Shown in pieces: positions 34,623 through 43,054 of a stretch of 64,000 nt of DNA (position 1 is its first letter; every line of letters starts with the position of its first letter). The translations under genes and the position numbers were made by a program. Source of the DNA: Paucidesulfovibrio sp050251775 (GTDB lineage: Bacteria > Desulfobacterota > Desulfovibrionia > Desulfovibrionales > Desulfovibrionaceae). The stretch lies in contig JBFWMD010000001.1 of assembly GCA_050251775.1 (NCBI GenBank), forward strand, positions 62,001 to 126,000, in the 5' to 3' direction. Under the pieces are notes generated by a model. It saw only the letters and a list, made by a program, of their open reading frames with translations. It was not told the DNA's origin and did not search any database.

Positions 34623-35582
34623 GTGCTCTCCACCCTTCCCGTGCGCATTGAACGGGCCTTCCTGCCGATCGCCGTTGCCTGCTCCGCCGCCGCTCTGGTG
34701 GAACCCGCGCTGTTCTCCTGGATCAAGCCGCACATCGCCCTGGCCCTGGGCATCATCATGTTCGGCATGGGCCTGACCCTGGAGGTTTCGGACTTCCTGG
34801 GGGTGCTGCCGCGCTGGCGGCTGGTGCTGGCCGGAGCCGCGTTGCAGTATACCATTATGCCGCTGCTGGCCCTGGGGGCGAGCGCGCTCTTCGGCCTGGA
34901 TCTGGAGGCGGCCGTGGGTCTGGCCATTGTGGGGGCCTGTCCGGGCGGCACGGCCTCCAACGTGATTTGCTACCTCGCAGGGGGCAATGTGGCCCTTTCC
35001 GTGACCATGACCATGGTCTCCACGGCCCTGGCCCCGGTGCTCACGCCCGCCATCGTCTACGCGCTCTATGACACGCGTATCGAGATTGATTTCTGGGGCA
35101 TGGCCCGTTCCGTGTTTTGGATTGTGGTTTTCCCGCTCATTGACGGCCTGGTGCTGCGCCGCCTGCTGCGTGAGCGCGTGGCCGGGCTGGTGCGCATTTT
35201 CCCGTCCGTGTCCATTCTGGCCATTTCCGCAGTCATCGCCTGTGTCATGGCCCTGAACCGGGAGACGATCCTGGCATTGCCTCTGCTGGTGCTCGGCGCG
35301 GTGCTGCTGCACAACGTGGCGGGCTTTGGCGCGGGCTACGCAGCGGGCCGGTTGCTCTCCAGGGACCGCCGCGACGCCATTACCCTGTCCATTGAAGTGG
35401 GCATGCAGAACTCCGGCCTGGGCGTGGCCCTGGCCAACGCTTTTTTCACGGCGCGGGCGGCCCTGCCGGGCGCGCTCTTCAGCCTCGTGCAGAACCTCGT
35501 GGGCGTGACCCTTTCGCGCTTCTGGACCCGGGGAGGAAGCGGTGTGGAGCCTTCCGGTGGCGAGGGAGCAGCAGGGCGGTAG
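34623..35582 (+). CDS. BASS-family sodium symporter (bile acid/pantothenate type)
   Basis: Membrane protein of 319 residues with about 9-10 helices. The BASS signatures are visible: FGMGLTLEVSDF (about residues 46-57), GACPGGTASNVICYLAGG (about 105-122; the discontinuous sodium-binding crossover) and EVGMQNSGLGVALA (about 258-271). Start GTG at 34623 follows GAGG by five bases; the frame is open to 34515, but the added segment is not hydrophobic and lacks a site. Relatives import bile acids, pantoate/pantothenate or 2-oxoacids with Na+. Confidence 0.88.
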   Translation: MLSTLPVRIERAFLPIAVACSAAALVEPALFSWIKPHIALALGIIMFGMGLTLEVSDFLGVLPRWRLVLAGAALQYTIMPLLALGASALFGLDLEAAVGLAIVGACPGGTASNVICYLAGGNVALSVTMTMVSTALAPVLTPAIVYALYDTRIEIDFWGMARSVFWIVVFPLIDGLVLRRLLRERVAGLVRIFPSVSILAISAVIACVMALNRETILALPLLVLGAVLLHNVAGFGAGYAAGRLLSRDRRDAITLSIEVGMQNSGLGVALANAFFTARAALPGALFSLVQNLVGVTLSRFWTRGGSGVEPSGGEGAAGR

Positions 35583-35662
35583 GACCGGAATTCGGCAGGA
35601 GCCTTCAAGGCGTTGTGGCCGCCGTTGAAACACGGTGGCTCTTCTCCGGTGCGTTGCCGGAG

Positions 35663-36784
35663 TCAGCCGGCGATCAGTTCCAGAAGCAGCGTTTCGGTGG
35701 TTTCCACCATGCGCTCCACGCTGAAGCGCGCCTCAATGCGCGTGCGAAGCCGCAAGCGCAGTTGTTCCCCCTCCCGCTCCGATCTGCCCAGCATCTCCAG
35801 CATGGCTTTGGCCAAGGCCTCGGGATTTTTAGGCGGAACCACGAGGCCGAGTTCCCCCAGAATCAAGGCGCTGTCGCCCACGTCCGTTGCCACGCACGGC
35901 ACGCCGCAGGCCATGGCCTCGCCGAGCACGTTGGGAAAGCCCTCGCCGTAGGATGACAGGCAGACGAGGTCCAGCGCATTGTAGACTGCGGGCATATCCG
36001 TGCGCGAACCGATCCAGAGCATGCGGTCGGCTAGTTTCAATGCATTGGCCTGTGCCCGTAGCTCCGCCGGGTATTTCCCTTCGCCGTGCCCCACGCAGAC
36101 GAAACGGGCATCCGGGATTTGTAGCAACATCTGGGCCGCAGCTTCCAGAAAAACGGGGTGGTCCTTCATGGGATCCAGCCTGCCCGGCAGCCCGACGAGG
36201 GGGGCGGTTACCGGGATACCCCACTCCTGACGGATTTTTTCCCGTGCTTCCGGCAAGGGGCGAAAGTCATTCGTATCAATGCCGTTGGGAACCACGTGCA
36301 TACGCTTGGCCCACATGCCGCGGCTTAGGGCATGGTTCCGGCCGGATTCGGAGTTGAGAATGATCAGGTCCGCACGTTCGGACAAGCCGCACTCAATCCG
36401 CCAATGCAGGCGTGGAAGCCAGCCGTAGCGCCGCAGGTCCATGAACGCGGCGCGAACGCCCCAGATTGTTTTGGCGGGAGGGGCAAAAGGGCGAAGAAGC
36501 GTAACGAGCACATTGGCCGTCCCCAGGTAACCGTGGAGAACATCTGGTCGGACCTGCCGGATCAATGCGCGCAGCCGCAGCAGAAAGCCGGGCACATCCC
36601 AGCGTCCCCGTTTTCGAAGATAGTGCAGGGTAACCCTGCGCAGATTTTCCTCCAATCCCCCCCCGCCGTAAAAAACGGCGACATGGACCGCGTGCCCGCG
36701 CTGGCTGAGGCCGTTGGCCAGGGCCACGAGCTGGCGCTCGGCGCCGCCGGTCTCCAGGGAACGGATCAGGAAGAGAACAGTCAC
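35663..36784 (-). CDS. GT4 glycosyltransferase (distal gene of glycan cluster)
   Basis: GT-B glycosyltransferase of 373 residues. It has the N-terminal LETGGAERQLVALANGL loop (about residues 10-26), a mid VVPNGID (about 162-168), the GRLDPMKDH donor-domain start (about 200) and the E-x7-E element (SSYGEGFPNVLGEAMACG, about 291-308). It would transfer a sugar to the growing glycan at the cytoplasmic membrane face. It overlaps asnB by 4 bases and is the last gene of the minus-strand cluster. A small stem (ctccgg/ccggag, 35644-35662) sits at its 3' end. Confidence 0.92.
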   Translation of the reverse strand: MTVLFLIRSLETGGAERQLVALANGLSQRGHAVHVAVFYGGGGLEENLRRVTLHYLRKRGRWDVPGFLLRLRALIRQVRPDVLHGYLGTANVLVTLLRPFAPPAKTIWGVRAAFMDLRRYGWLPRLHWRIECGLSERADLIILNSESGRNHALSRGMWAKRMHVVPNGIDTNDFRPLPEAREKIRQEWGIPVTAPLVGLPGRLDPMKDHPVFLEAAAQMLLQIPDARFVCVGHGEGKYPAELRAQANALKLADRMLWIGSRTDMPAVYNALDLVCLSSYGEGFPNVLGEAMACGVPCVATDVGDSALILGELGLVVPPKNPEALAKAMLEMLGRSEREGEQLRLRLRTRIEARFSVERMVETTETLLLELIAG

Positions 36785-38682
36785 GCGCTCTTTTCCCAGC
36801 GTTCGAGCCAGGCCTGGAACATCAGCACGTCCCAGAGGTAGTAGTGCCAGTTGGCCTGCCCGGTCAGATATTCATTCCACATGCGCCGGACCATGCCGGC
36901 GTTCAGATAGCCCTGCTGTCGGAGCCGCGTTTCCCCGAGCAGCGACTCACACCAATCGCGCAGCTCGTTTTTCATCCAGTGTTCGATGGGTACGCCGAAG
37001 CCGACCTTGGGACGCTCCACCAGTTCCTGGGGAACATAGCGGTGCAGCACGTTGCGCAGAACGAGTTTGCCCTGTCCTCCCCGTACGTTCAGGGACGCGG
37101 GCAGACGTGACGCGAATTCCACCACCCGGTGATCCAGAAGCGGCACGCGGGATTCCAGACTGACAGCCATGCTGGCGCGGTCCACCTTGGTGAGGATGTC
37201 GTCGGGCAGATAGGAAACGAGATCCCAGAACATCATCTGTCGGAAGTTGTCCGTTGCAATGCGATTTTCCGGACGGGTCAGTTCCGTGAGCGGTTCGCGA
37301 CCGCCCAGCGCGAATTGCTCGGGATGACGCTGGTGAGACACGAAGAAGCGGTAGAAATCGGAAAAGTCGGTCATGCCGAGCATGTCCAGACGCCAGCGGA
37401 TTTTGGGGCCGAGGCTGCCGAGCAGGCGGAACCAGTTTTCCGGGAGCCACTTCAGCAGGGAGCGGGCAGCCTTGCGGGCGGCAAGCGGGACGCTCGAAAG
37501 CGTATTCCAGCTGTCCATCCAGAAGTAGCGTTGATAGCCTGCGAAGAGCTCATCCCCGCCGTCACCGGAAAGGGAGACCGTAACGTGCTCCCTGGCGAGG
37601 CGGCTGACGCAGTAGGTGGGAATCTGGGAGGAGTCGGCAAACGGCTCGTCCCAATAGTGGGGAATCAGCGGAACCACGTCGAGCAGGTCCTTGGGCGTGA
37701 CGTAGAGTTCGGTGTGTTCCGTGCCGAGGTGTCGGGCCACAGCGCTGGCGTGGTGCGCTTCGTTGTATTCCTGTTCGCGGAATCCGATGGAGAATGTTTT
37801 CACTGGCCGCGTGGACCCGGCCTGCATCAGGGCCACCACGGTGGAGGAGTCGATGCCGCCGGAAAGAAATGCGCCCAGGGGCACGTCCGCGATCATCCGC
37901 AGAGAGATCACGTCTTTGAGCAGCCGCTCCAGTTCGTCGGCAGCTTCTCTGAGATTTCCCATAAAAGGCGTTGCCGCGCCTGCCTGCCAGACTTCCCTGG
38001 TGGACCAGTACCGCTCCAGCTTCGGCTCGTCGTGGCCGGCGGCCAGGGTCAGAAGAGTGCCGGGTTCCAGTTTTCGGATGTCTTTACAGATGCTGTACGG
38101 GGCCGGGATGTAGTTGTGGCGGAAGTAAAGACAGAGCGAATCCCTGTCCACCGGGTTGTCGAAACCGGGCAAGGTCTTCAGGGCTTTGAGTTCCGAGGCA
38201 AAGGCGAACGCGCCGCCCACACGTCCGTAGTAAAGGGGCTTGATGCCCATACGGTCGCGGACGAGCGAAAGCGTTTTCTCTTTGCGATCCCAGAGGGCAA
38301 TGGCGAACATGCCGATGAATCGTTTCACCGCCGCCTGGAGTCCCCACTGGGCGATGGCCGCAAGAATCACCTCGGTGTCCGAACCGCCCCTGAAGGAATG
38401 CCCGAAAGGCTCCAGTTCCCTCCGGAGCTCGGCGAAGTTGTACACCTCTCCGTTGTATACCGTGACGTATCGGCCGCAGGCGGAATGCATGGGTTGCCTG
38501 CCCAGCGGGGAAAGATCGAGAATGGAGAGGCGGCGGTGGCCCAGGGCGATGCCGGCCTGATCATCTTGCCAGACATCGGCGTCATCCGGGCCCCGATGGG
38601 CAATGGCGTCGGTCATGCGGCGCGTCATGCCATGGAGGTCTCCGCCGGGTTTATTCAGAATAAGGCCTGCAATGCCGCACAT
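36781..38682 (-). CDS. asnB: Glutamine-dependent asparagine synthetase-type amidotransferase
   Basis: Enzyme of 633 residues with the N-terminal nucleophile cysteine (MCGIAGL) of a class II glutaminase domain (about 1-210). A synthetase domain follows with its PP-loop SGGIDSSTV (about 262-270) and the LSGDGGDELFAGY segment (about 368-380). All elements needed for ATP-dependent amidation are intact. Such AsnB paralogues are common in exopolysaccharide and O-antigen loci, where they may amidate a uronic-acid or aminoacyl substituent rather than free aspartate. Translationally coupled to the GT4 gene; 294 non-coding bases separate it from the SGNH gene upstream. Confidence 0.93.
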   Translation of the reverse strand: MCGIAGLILNKPGGDLHGMTRRMTDAIAHRGPDDADVWQDDQAGIALGHRRLSILDLSPLGRQPMHSACGRYVTVYNGEVYNFAELRRELEPFGHSFRGGSDTEVILAAIAQWGLQAAVKRFIGMFAIALWDRKEKTLSLVRDRMGIKPLYYGRVGGAFAFASELKALKTLPGFDNPVDRDSLCLYFRHNYIPAPYSICKDIRKLEPGTLLTLAAGHDEPKLERYWSTREVWQAGAATPFMGNLREAADELERLLKDVISLRMIADVPLGAFLSGGIDSSTVVALMQAGSTRPVKTFSIGFREQEYNEAHHASAVARHLGTEHTELYVTPKDLLDVVPLIPHYWDEPFADSSQIPTYCVSRLAREHVTVSLSGDGGDELFAGYQRYFWMDSWNTLSSVPLAARKAARSLLKWLPENWFRLLGSLGPKIRWRLDMLGMTDFSDFYRFFVSHQRHPEQFALGGREPLTELTRPENRIATDNFRQMMFWDLVSYLPDDILTKVDRASMAVSLESRVPLLDHRVVEFASRLPASLNVRGGQGKLVLRNVLHRYVPQELVERPKVGFGVPIEHWMKNELRDWCESLLGETRLRQQGYLNAGMVRRMWNEYLTGQANWHYYLWDVLMFQAWLERWEKSA

Positions 38683-38976
38683 CAGCTGTCCTTATGGTTT
38701 TCTCGCATCCCCAAACGCGATGGTTGACTGAAGGGGCGGAGCTCAACTTCCTGCGCTGTCTGAATGTTGACCTTTGGAATTATATCCGAGGCGATCAATG
38801 CCGTCCACGATGAACCCGGCGCAGCAAGGCTGAGTGTCTTTCTTGCCGTTGAAAACGGAGCGGAGCAGTGAGGGTGTCCGACTTCACTCCAGAGGTTTCG
38901 TGCCGAGGGGTTGGTATCCATTACCCTGAAGTGCAAGTTCTGCTTTTTGAGTCGCAACTTGGACGAACTTAGTAAC

Positions 38977-39882
38977 TCAATGTACGGAAAGCCTTTTTTC
39001 AATTTCTTGCATGACCATTTCCGCCCCGGTTTCCGACAAGTGGACATGATCGGAAAAGGATGTGGCATTACCCGTCAAGGCCGCGAATTCGGGAGTGTTA
39101 AAGCTCCAGACCTGGTCCAGGGGGGAGAAAAGGGCGGCGATTTTTGCAAGGAAGTCAGCATAAGCATTCATGTTGGCGAGATATTCATTATTCGGCTTCG
39201 GATGGGAGTAGGCGAGGATGGAAACGCCCTCTTTCCTGGCCACACAGAGCACTTCTTGCAAGCATTTGAGCGCCTTTGGGTCGATGAAATATTCTGTTTT
39301 CGCACCCGGCCTTTCCATGTCCACGACAGGTGGCGCATCGCCGATGATCATGCGATATCCCCACCAGCTTTCGCGGTAAGGGTCTGATTCCGGGAAAAGC
39401 ATGTAAGTGAGTTTGTAGAGATAGAAGCGAATCGTAAACAACGATCCGTAGAGACTTTTTTCCAACCCTGAGGAAAATTCCGATGTTTTCATCATGGAAT
39501 CTTTGAAAAAGTACGGATCGAGGCAAACAATGAGATATTTCATTTTCCCCCGTTCCAGGGCGTTGATGGCGGCGGCGGCGACTTCGCAGGCGTTGGCTCC
39601 GTTCATCGACAAATTGTAGAGCCTTGCCCCCTTGATCTTTCGCGTGTCCAGCATGACCGCCGAAGAAGACGACCCAATGAGGATGCCGTCAAAATTAGCC
39701 GGAATGTAATTCAGCGAAAATAAGTATTTCGAAGCTCTGTTGTATGTCCAGATGCGCCATTGCTTGCCATGCGCGTCACCGTAAAGACCAAACTCGTTCA
39801 TGTACAGGTTGAAGCACACGAACAGGGACACTACGGCGAAAGTCAGACAGAAGGAAAGGAACACGAAGCGTTTAGAAGTCAA
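38977..39882 (-). CDS. SGNH-like membrane-anchored partner of MBOAT
   Basis: Protein of 301 residues with one N-terminal signal anchor (FVFLSFCLTFAVVSLFVCF, about 6-24) and a periplasmic domain. That domain has a block I-like GSSSSAVMLDTRKI (about 70-83; Ser in place of the usual GDS) and a late SDHVHLSETGAEMV (about 278-291) that gives the Asp-x-x-His pair of SGNH/AlgX/DltD-type proteins. It overlaps the MBOAT gene by 11 bases. By analogy with AlgI/AlgJ and DltB/DltD, it would receive an acyl group from the MBOAT and place it on a periplasmic glycan. The exact family is not certain. Confidence 0.75.
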   Translation of the reverse strand: MTSKRFVFLSFCLTFAVVSLFVCFNLYMNEFGLYGDAHGKQWRIWTYNRASKYLFSLNYIPANFDGILIGSSSSAVMLDTRKIKGARLYNLSMNGANACEVAAAAINALERGKMKYLIVCLDPYFFKDSMMKTSEFSSGLEKSLYGSLFTIRFYLYKLTYMLFPESDPYRESWWGYRMIIGDAPPVVDMERPGAKTEYFIDPKALKCLQEVLCVARKEGVSILAYSHPKPNNEYLANMNAYADFLAKIAALFSPLDQVWSFNTPEFAALTGNATSFSDHVHLSETGAEMVMQEIEKRLSVH

Positions 39883-41332
39883 AATACAAAAACTCCTTTT
39901 CCGAAAAGGAATTCATATACAGGAAACTGATGCAGAGGCAAAACACGCAGAGCAGGACCGTTTCCCAGCGCGGTTTGAACTGAGAAAATTGCTGGTGCGT
40001 GTTGGGCATTGCGAAAGTCCAGACAGCCGCCCCCACTGTGAGCAATGTCCCCAGGAGCATATCGAAGGATCCCATGCCGCTGTACAACGTGGACTCTTTG
40101 ATATTCACAAACCAGGTAAAGGGACCATAACACCAAGCATGCGGCACGGCTCCGTTGAAGCCGATGAGGTCCTGCAACATTTTGAGCGCGGAGGCCATTG
40201 AATCAGCGCGAAAAAAACACAAAGAAACCGCCGTAACGCTAAAGGTGAGCAGAACTCCTAAAAAGTGGGGCAGCTTTCTGGTTGTACGCCGCCAGAGATG
40301 ATTGATAATTAGCGCTAAGCCATGGATTCCGCCGAACACGATGAATGTCCAGGCCGCACCATGCCATAACCCGGCAATCAGCATCGTGATGCCGATGGCG
40401 ACGAGTGATTTGCGAAAAGAGAAAGGTGTCCAGGCCCGCAATATCGGGATGTATATGTATGTCGTGATGAAGTTGCTGAGCGTAATGTGCCAACGACGCC
40501 AAAAATCGATAATGCTTGCGGCCTTGAACGGGCTGTTGAAGTTGATGGGGAGTGTGATGTTGAAAAAAAGTGCGACGCCAATAGCCATGTCCATATATCC
40601 GCCAAAATCATAATAGAGCTGAAACGTGTAGCTGAGGATTGCTATCAGTGATTCTGCAGAGGTCAATCGGTCAGGCGTGGAAAACCCGGTGTCCGCCAAC
40701 CGGGCGAACGTGTCGGCAATGACCGTCTTCTTGAACAATCCCACTGAAAAGTATGTCAGTCCCTTGGCGATGTTGGCATAGTCCAGCTTTTTGTTATCGG
40801 TTGAGCCGAACTGGGGCATGATTTCTCGATGATGCACGATGGGGCCGGCGATAAGCTGTGGAAAGAACGCGACAAAGGTCGCATAGTCTACGAAACTTCC
40901 CGGTTTCACACTCCCCTCGTAATTGTCCACCAAGAAAGCAATCTGCTGCAAAGAAAAAAAACTGATGGCCAAAGGGAGGGCGACCCGTTCGAATGTATCC
41001 TCAAGGCCCAAAAGGCCACCAACGTTGCTTAGTAGAAAACCAGCATATTTGAAATATCCCAGCAATCCTACGTTAAAGAACAAGCCAAACATGAGAAGCG
41101 GTCGCTTGAACACGGCATGCTTGTTAGAATATGACGCAACGAGGTAGTTAATGACAATTGAAGCGCTAATCAGCGGTAGGTATTTGATGTTCCAATACGA
41201 ATAGAAGAACAGGGAGCTCCCGAGCAGCCACAGGCCAGCCTGCTTTATATATCCGTGCGATGTCAGAAAAAAATAAACGCACACGCAGATAGGAAGAAAG
41301 TATAAGATGTATGCAAACGAATTAAATAACAT
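39872..41332 (-). CDS. MBOAT-family O-acyltransferase (AlgI/DltB-like)
   Basis: Polytopic protein of 486 residues with about 11 helices. Core MBOAT features are intact: FFPQLIAGPIV (about 156-166), the cytoplasmic re-entrant segment with DFWRRWHITLS (His282) and the catalytic GLWHGAAW (His324). It would move an acyl group across the membrane for O-acylation of a glycan by the SGNH protein encoded just downstream. The gene starts 32 bases after the MaoC-SDR fusion gene, which suggests that the acyl donor is made by the ACP-based genes upstream. Confidence 0.94.
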   Translation of the reverse strand: MLFNSFAYILYFLPICVCVYFFLTSHGYIKQAGLWLLGSSLFFYSYWNIKYLPLISASIVINYLVASYSNKHAVFKRPLLMFGLFFNVGLLGYFKYAGFLLSNVGGLLGLEDTFERVALPLAISFFSLQQIAFLVDNYEGSVKPGSFVDYATFVAFFPQLIAGPIVHHREIMPQFGSTDNKKLDYANIAKGLTYFSVGLFKKTVIADTFARLADTGFSTPDRLTSAESLIAILSYTFQLYYDFGGYMDMAIGVALFFNITLPINFNSPFKAASIIDFWRRWHITLSNFITTYIYIPILRAWTPFSFRKSLVAIGITMLIAGLWHGAAWTFIVFGGIHGLALIINHLWRRTTRKLPHFLGVLLTFSVTAVSLCFFRADSMASALKMLQDLIGFNGAVPHAWCYGPFTWFVNIKESTLYSGMGSFDMLLGTLLTVGAAVWTFAMPNTHQQFSQFKPRWETVLLCVFCLCISFLYMNSFSEKEFLYFDF

Positions 41333-41364
41333 TGGATGTCTTTTTCTTCTTGCTGAGAGAGGAA

Positions 41365-42792
41365 CTAGTGTGCGGCGGTTGCCCCGGTAGATATCATTTT
41401 ACGAAGAACATCGAGAAGAATTGGAACAGGATCCTTGTTCTCGACGGGATACAAACTTGCAGTCTGATCTGTATGTAACCTGGGGAAGCGCGGCACTGTG
41501 ATTTTCCACAGCGGAAATTGTGCCGAATACGAAGCACAAAGCGTTTCGCCTGCAATCTTGGCACAGGCGTATTCCGTCATGTCTGCAGGGAGCTCTTCCG
41601 CCGCGACAGTAGAGGGGTAGAGAACGCGAAGCGGTTTGTCCGGATCAAAGGCATGCAGCAGCGAAGCAAATGCGTACAGGTAAATACGGATGAATGTATC
41701 GAATAGGGCAGTGGAAAATTGTTTTTTTCGTCCTTCAAAAATATGAGGTGTCGCGTAATAGAATATGTCCGTCGGATACCAGCCGTTGACAAGAATCTGG
41801 CGAAAGTCTTTCTGGATATCCATGACATCCAACGGGTGGCAGGAGCATGTCCCGCCTCCGGCAATTATTTCACTGCAAAGGGCTTTCGCGTCATTTTTCC
41901 CAGTCAGATAGGTTGTCTTGACATCCGCGCCGCCAGCCGCCAGGAGTTTTGCGGTCACTTCGCCGAGTCCGCGGGAACCGCCGATTACCAAGCCCCGGAT
42001 CTGTGTGAATTCACCAGATGTGACCATGGCCTGAATAGTCGCATAGGAGGGTTGCTGGGCGGGCTTTGGGCGTAGAAACGCGCTCAGGACTCCCTCCAGT
42101 CCAGCGGAGGTCATAGAAATGGTGGCAAAAGAGAAGCGGTCATCAAAGCCCGTCAATCGGTAGCTCGGTTCTGAATTCGGCGTGGATGGCTCGGGTCGTG
42201 ACAATTTCATGCCGGTAAAAATCGAGTGAAGGCCGGGACACCGCATCCCGATAATTCTTGAACTCCACAGAAGTGCCGCGATCTGGACGGCCGGAAGTTT
42301 TGCGCTGAGGTGAGGGAAAAGACGGCGGCTTGATTCCAGATTCAAATACAGTCTGTCCACCCCCTCGGGATTGCGCCCCAGGCCTTCGGCGTCATGTTCT
42401 TCGCACGCTCTTTCCGGCGGCGGTTCAGCCACCACGACCGAGGTGCTTGCGGCGATTCTCCCAAGCAGCCCGTGTGCGGACAAAACCACCGTTGTCCCCA
42501 AGCGGGCTTCCAGCTCGAACACATTGTTCCGACGGCTCCAGTGGAACCGCACTGTTTCTCCGACCGGAACCGGCTTGAAGAACCGCACGTCAATGCGCCG
42601 GATCTCAAGGGCCGGGCATTGCTCGAATGCCTGCTCCAGTGCCCAGAGCAGCAAGTGAACGCCATGCACCACAGGCTTGCCCAGCAAAAGGCGGCGCGCA
42701 TGGACAAAATCAACATGCATTGGGTTCGTGTCCCCCGAAAGGGCCGCGAATTCCAGCTGCTCGGTTTGGGTGAAAACGCGCTCAACAGGCAT
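41365..42792 (-). CDS. MaoC-like hotdog + short-chain dehydrogenase fusion
   Basis: Two-domain protein of 475 residues. The N-terminal half is a MaoC-type hotdog hydratase/dehydratase (FAALSGDTNPMHVD, about residues 15-28, with the catalytic Asp and His). A second weaker hotdog-like stretch follows to about residue 260. The C-terminal half (about 265-475) is an SDR with a modified nucleotide loop (VIGGSRGLGE, about 269-278) and the Tyr-x-x-x-Lys pair in YACAK (about 418-422). The pair would reduce and dehydrate or hydrate a 3-oxo/3-hydroxy acyl thioester. The ATG at 42792 lies after the ACP stop; an ATG at 42855 inside the ACP gene is less likely. Confidence 0.83.
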   Translation of the reverse strand: MPVERVFTQTEQLEFAALSGDTNPMHVDFVHARRLLLGKPVVHGVHLLLWALEQAFEQCPALEIRRIDVRFFKPVPVGETVRFHWSRRNNVFELEARLGTTVVLSAHGLLGRIAASTSVVVAEPPPERACEEHDAEGLGRNPEGVDRLYLNLESSRRLFPHLSAKLPAVQIAALLWSSRIIGMRCPGLHSIFTGMKLSRPEPSTPNSEPSYRLTGFDDRFSFATISMTSAGLEGVLSAFLRPKPAQQPSYATIQAMVTSGEFTQIRGLVIGGSRGLGEVTAKLLAAGGADVKTTYLTGKNDAKALCSEIIAGGGTCSCHPLDVMDIQKDFRQILVNGWYPTDIFYYATPHIFEGRKKQFSTALFDTFIRIYLYAFASLLHAFDPDKPLRVLYPSTVAAEELPADMTEYACAKIAGETLCASYSAQFPLWKITVPRFPRLHTDQTASLYPVENKDPVPILLDVLRKMISTGATAAH

Positions 42793-42814
42793 GTGTTTAC
42801 ATTTTCCAGAGCTG

Positions 42815-43054
42815 TCAGGCGTGCCTGATGACGGCTTCGACGATATCTCCGACATTTTCGATGGAGTCGAGTTCTCCCAGTTGAAATCGGAAACCAAATT
42901 CCTGCTCGATTCCCAAAATGATTCCAATATTGGAAACAGAGTCCCAGCGTTCAACGTTCTTTGCTGAACTTCCCGCAGAGATCACCAGATCCTTCTGGCC
43001 CAGGGTATCACGAACGATTTCCTGTATGGTCGCGAGTATTCTTTCTTTATCCAT
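42815..43054 (-). CDS. Acyl carrier protein
   Basis: Acidic four-helix protein of 79 residues. The phosphopantetheine attachment serine is Ser39 in the motif RWDSVSNI, close to the classical DSL motif. The start MDKERILATI overlaps the FkbH stop by 8 bases; the frame extends 17 codons further upstream but without a ribosome-binding site. As a free-standing ACP between FkbH and MaoC-SDR it should carry the acyl unit made or modified by those enzymes. Confidence 0.9.
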   Translation of the reverse strand: MDKERILATIQEIVRDTLGQKDLVISAGSSAKNVERWDSVSNIGIILGIEQEFGFRFQLGELDSIENVGDIVEAVIRHA

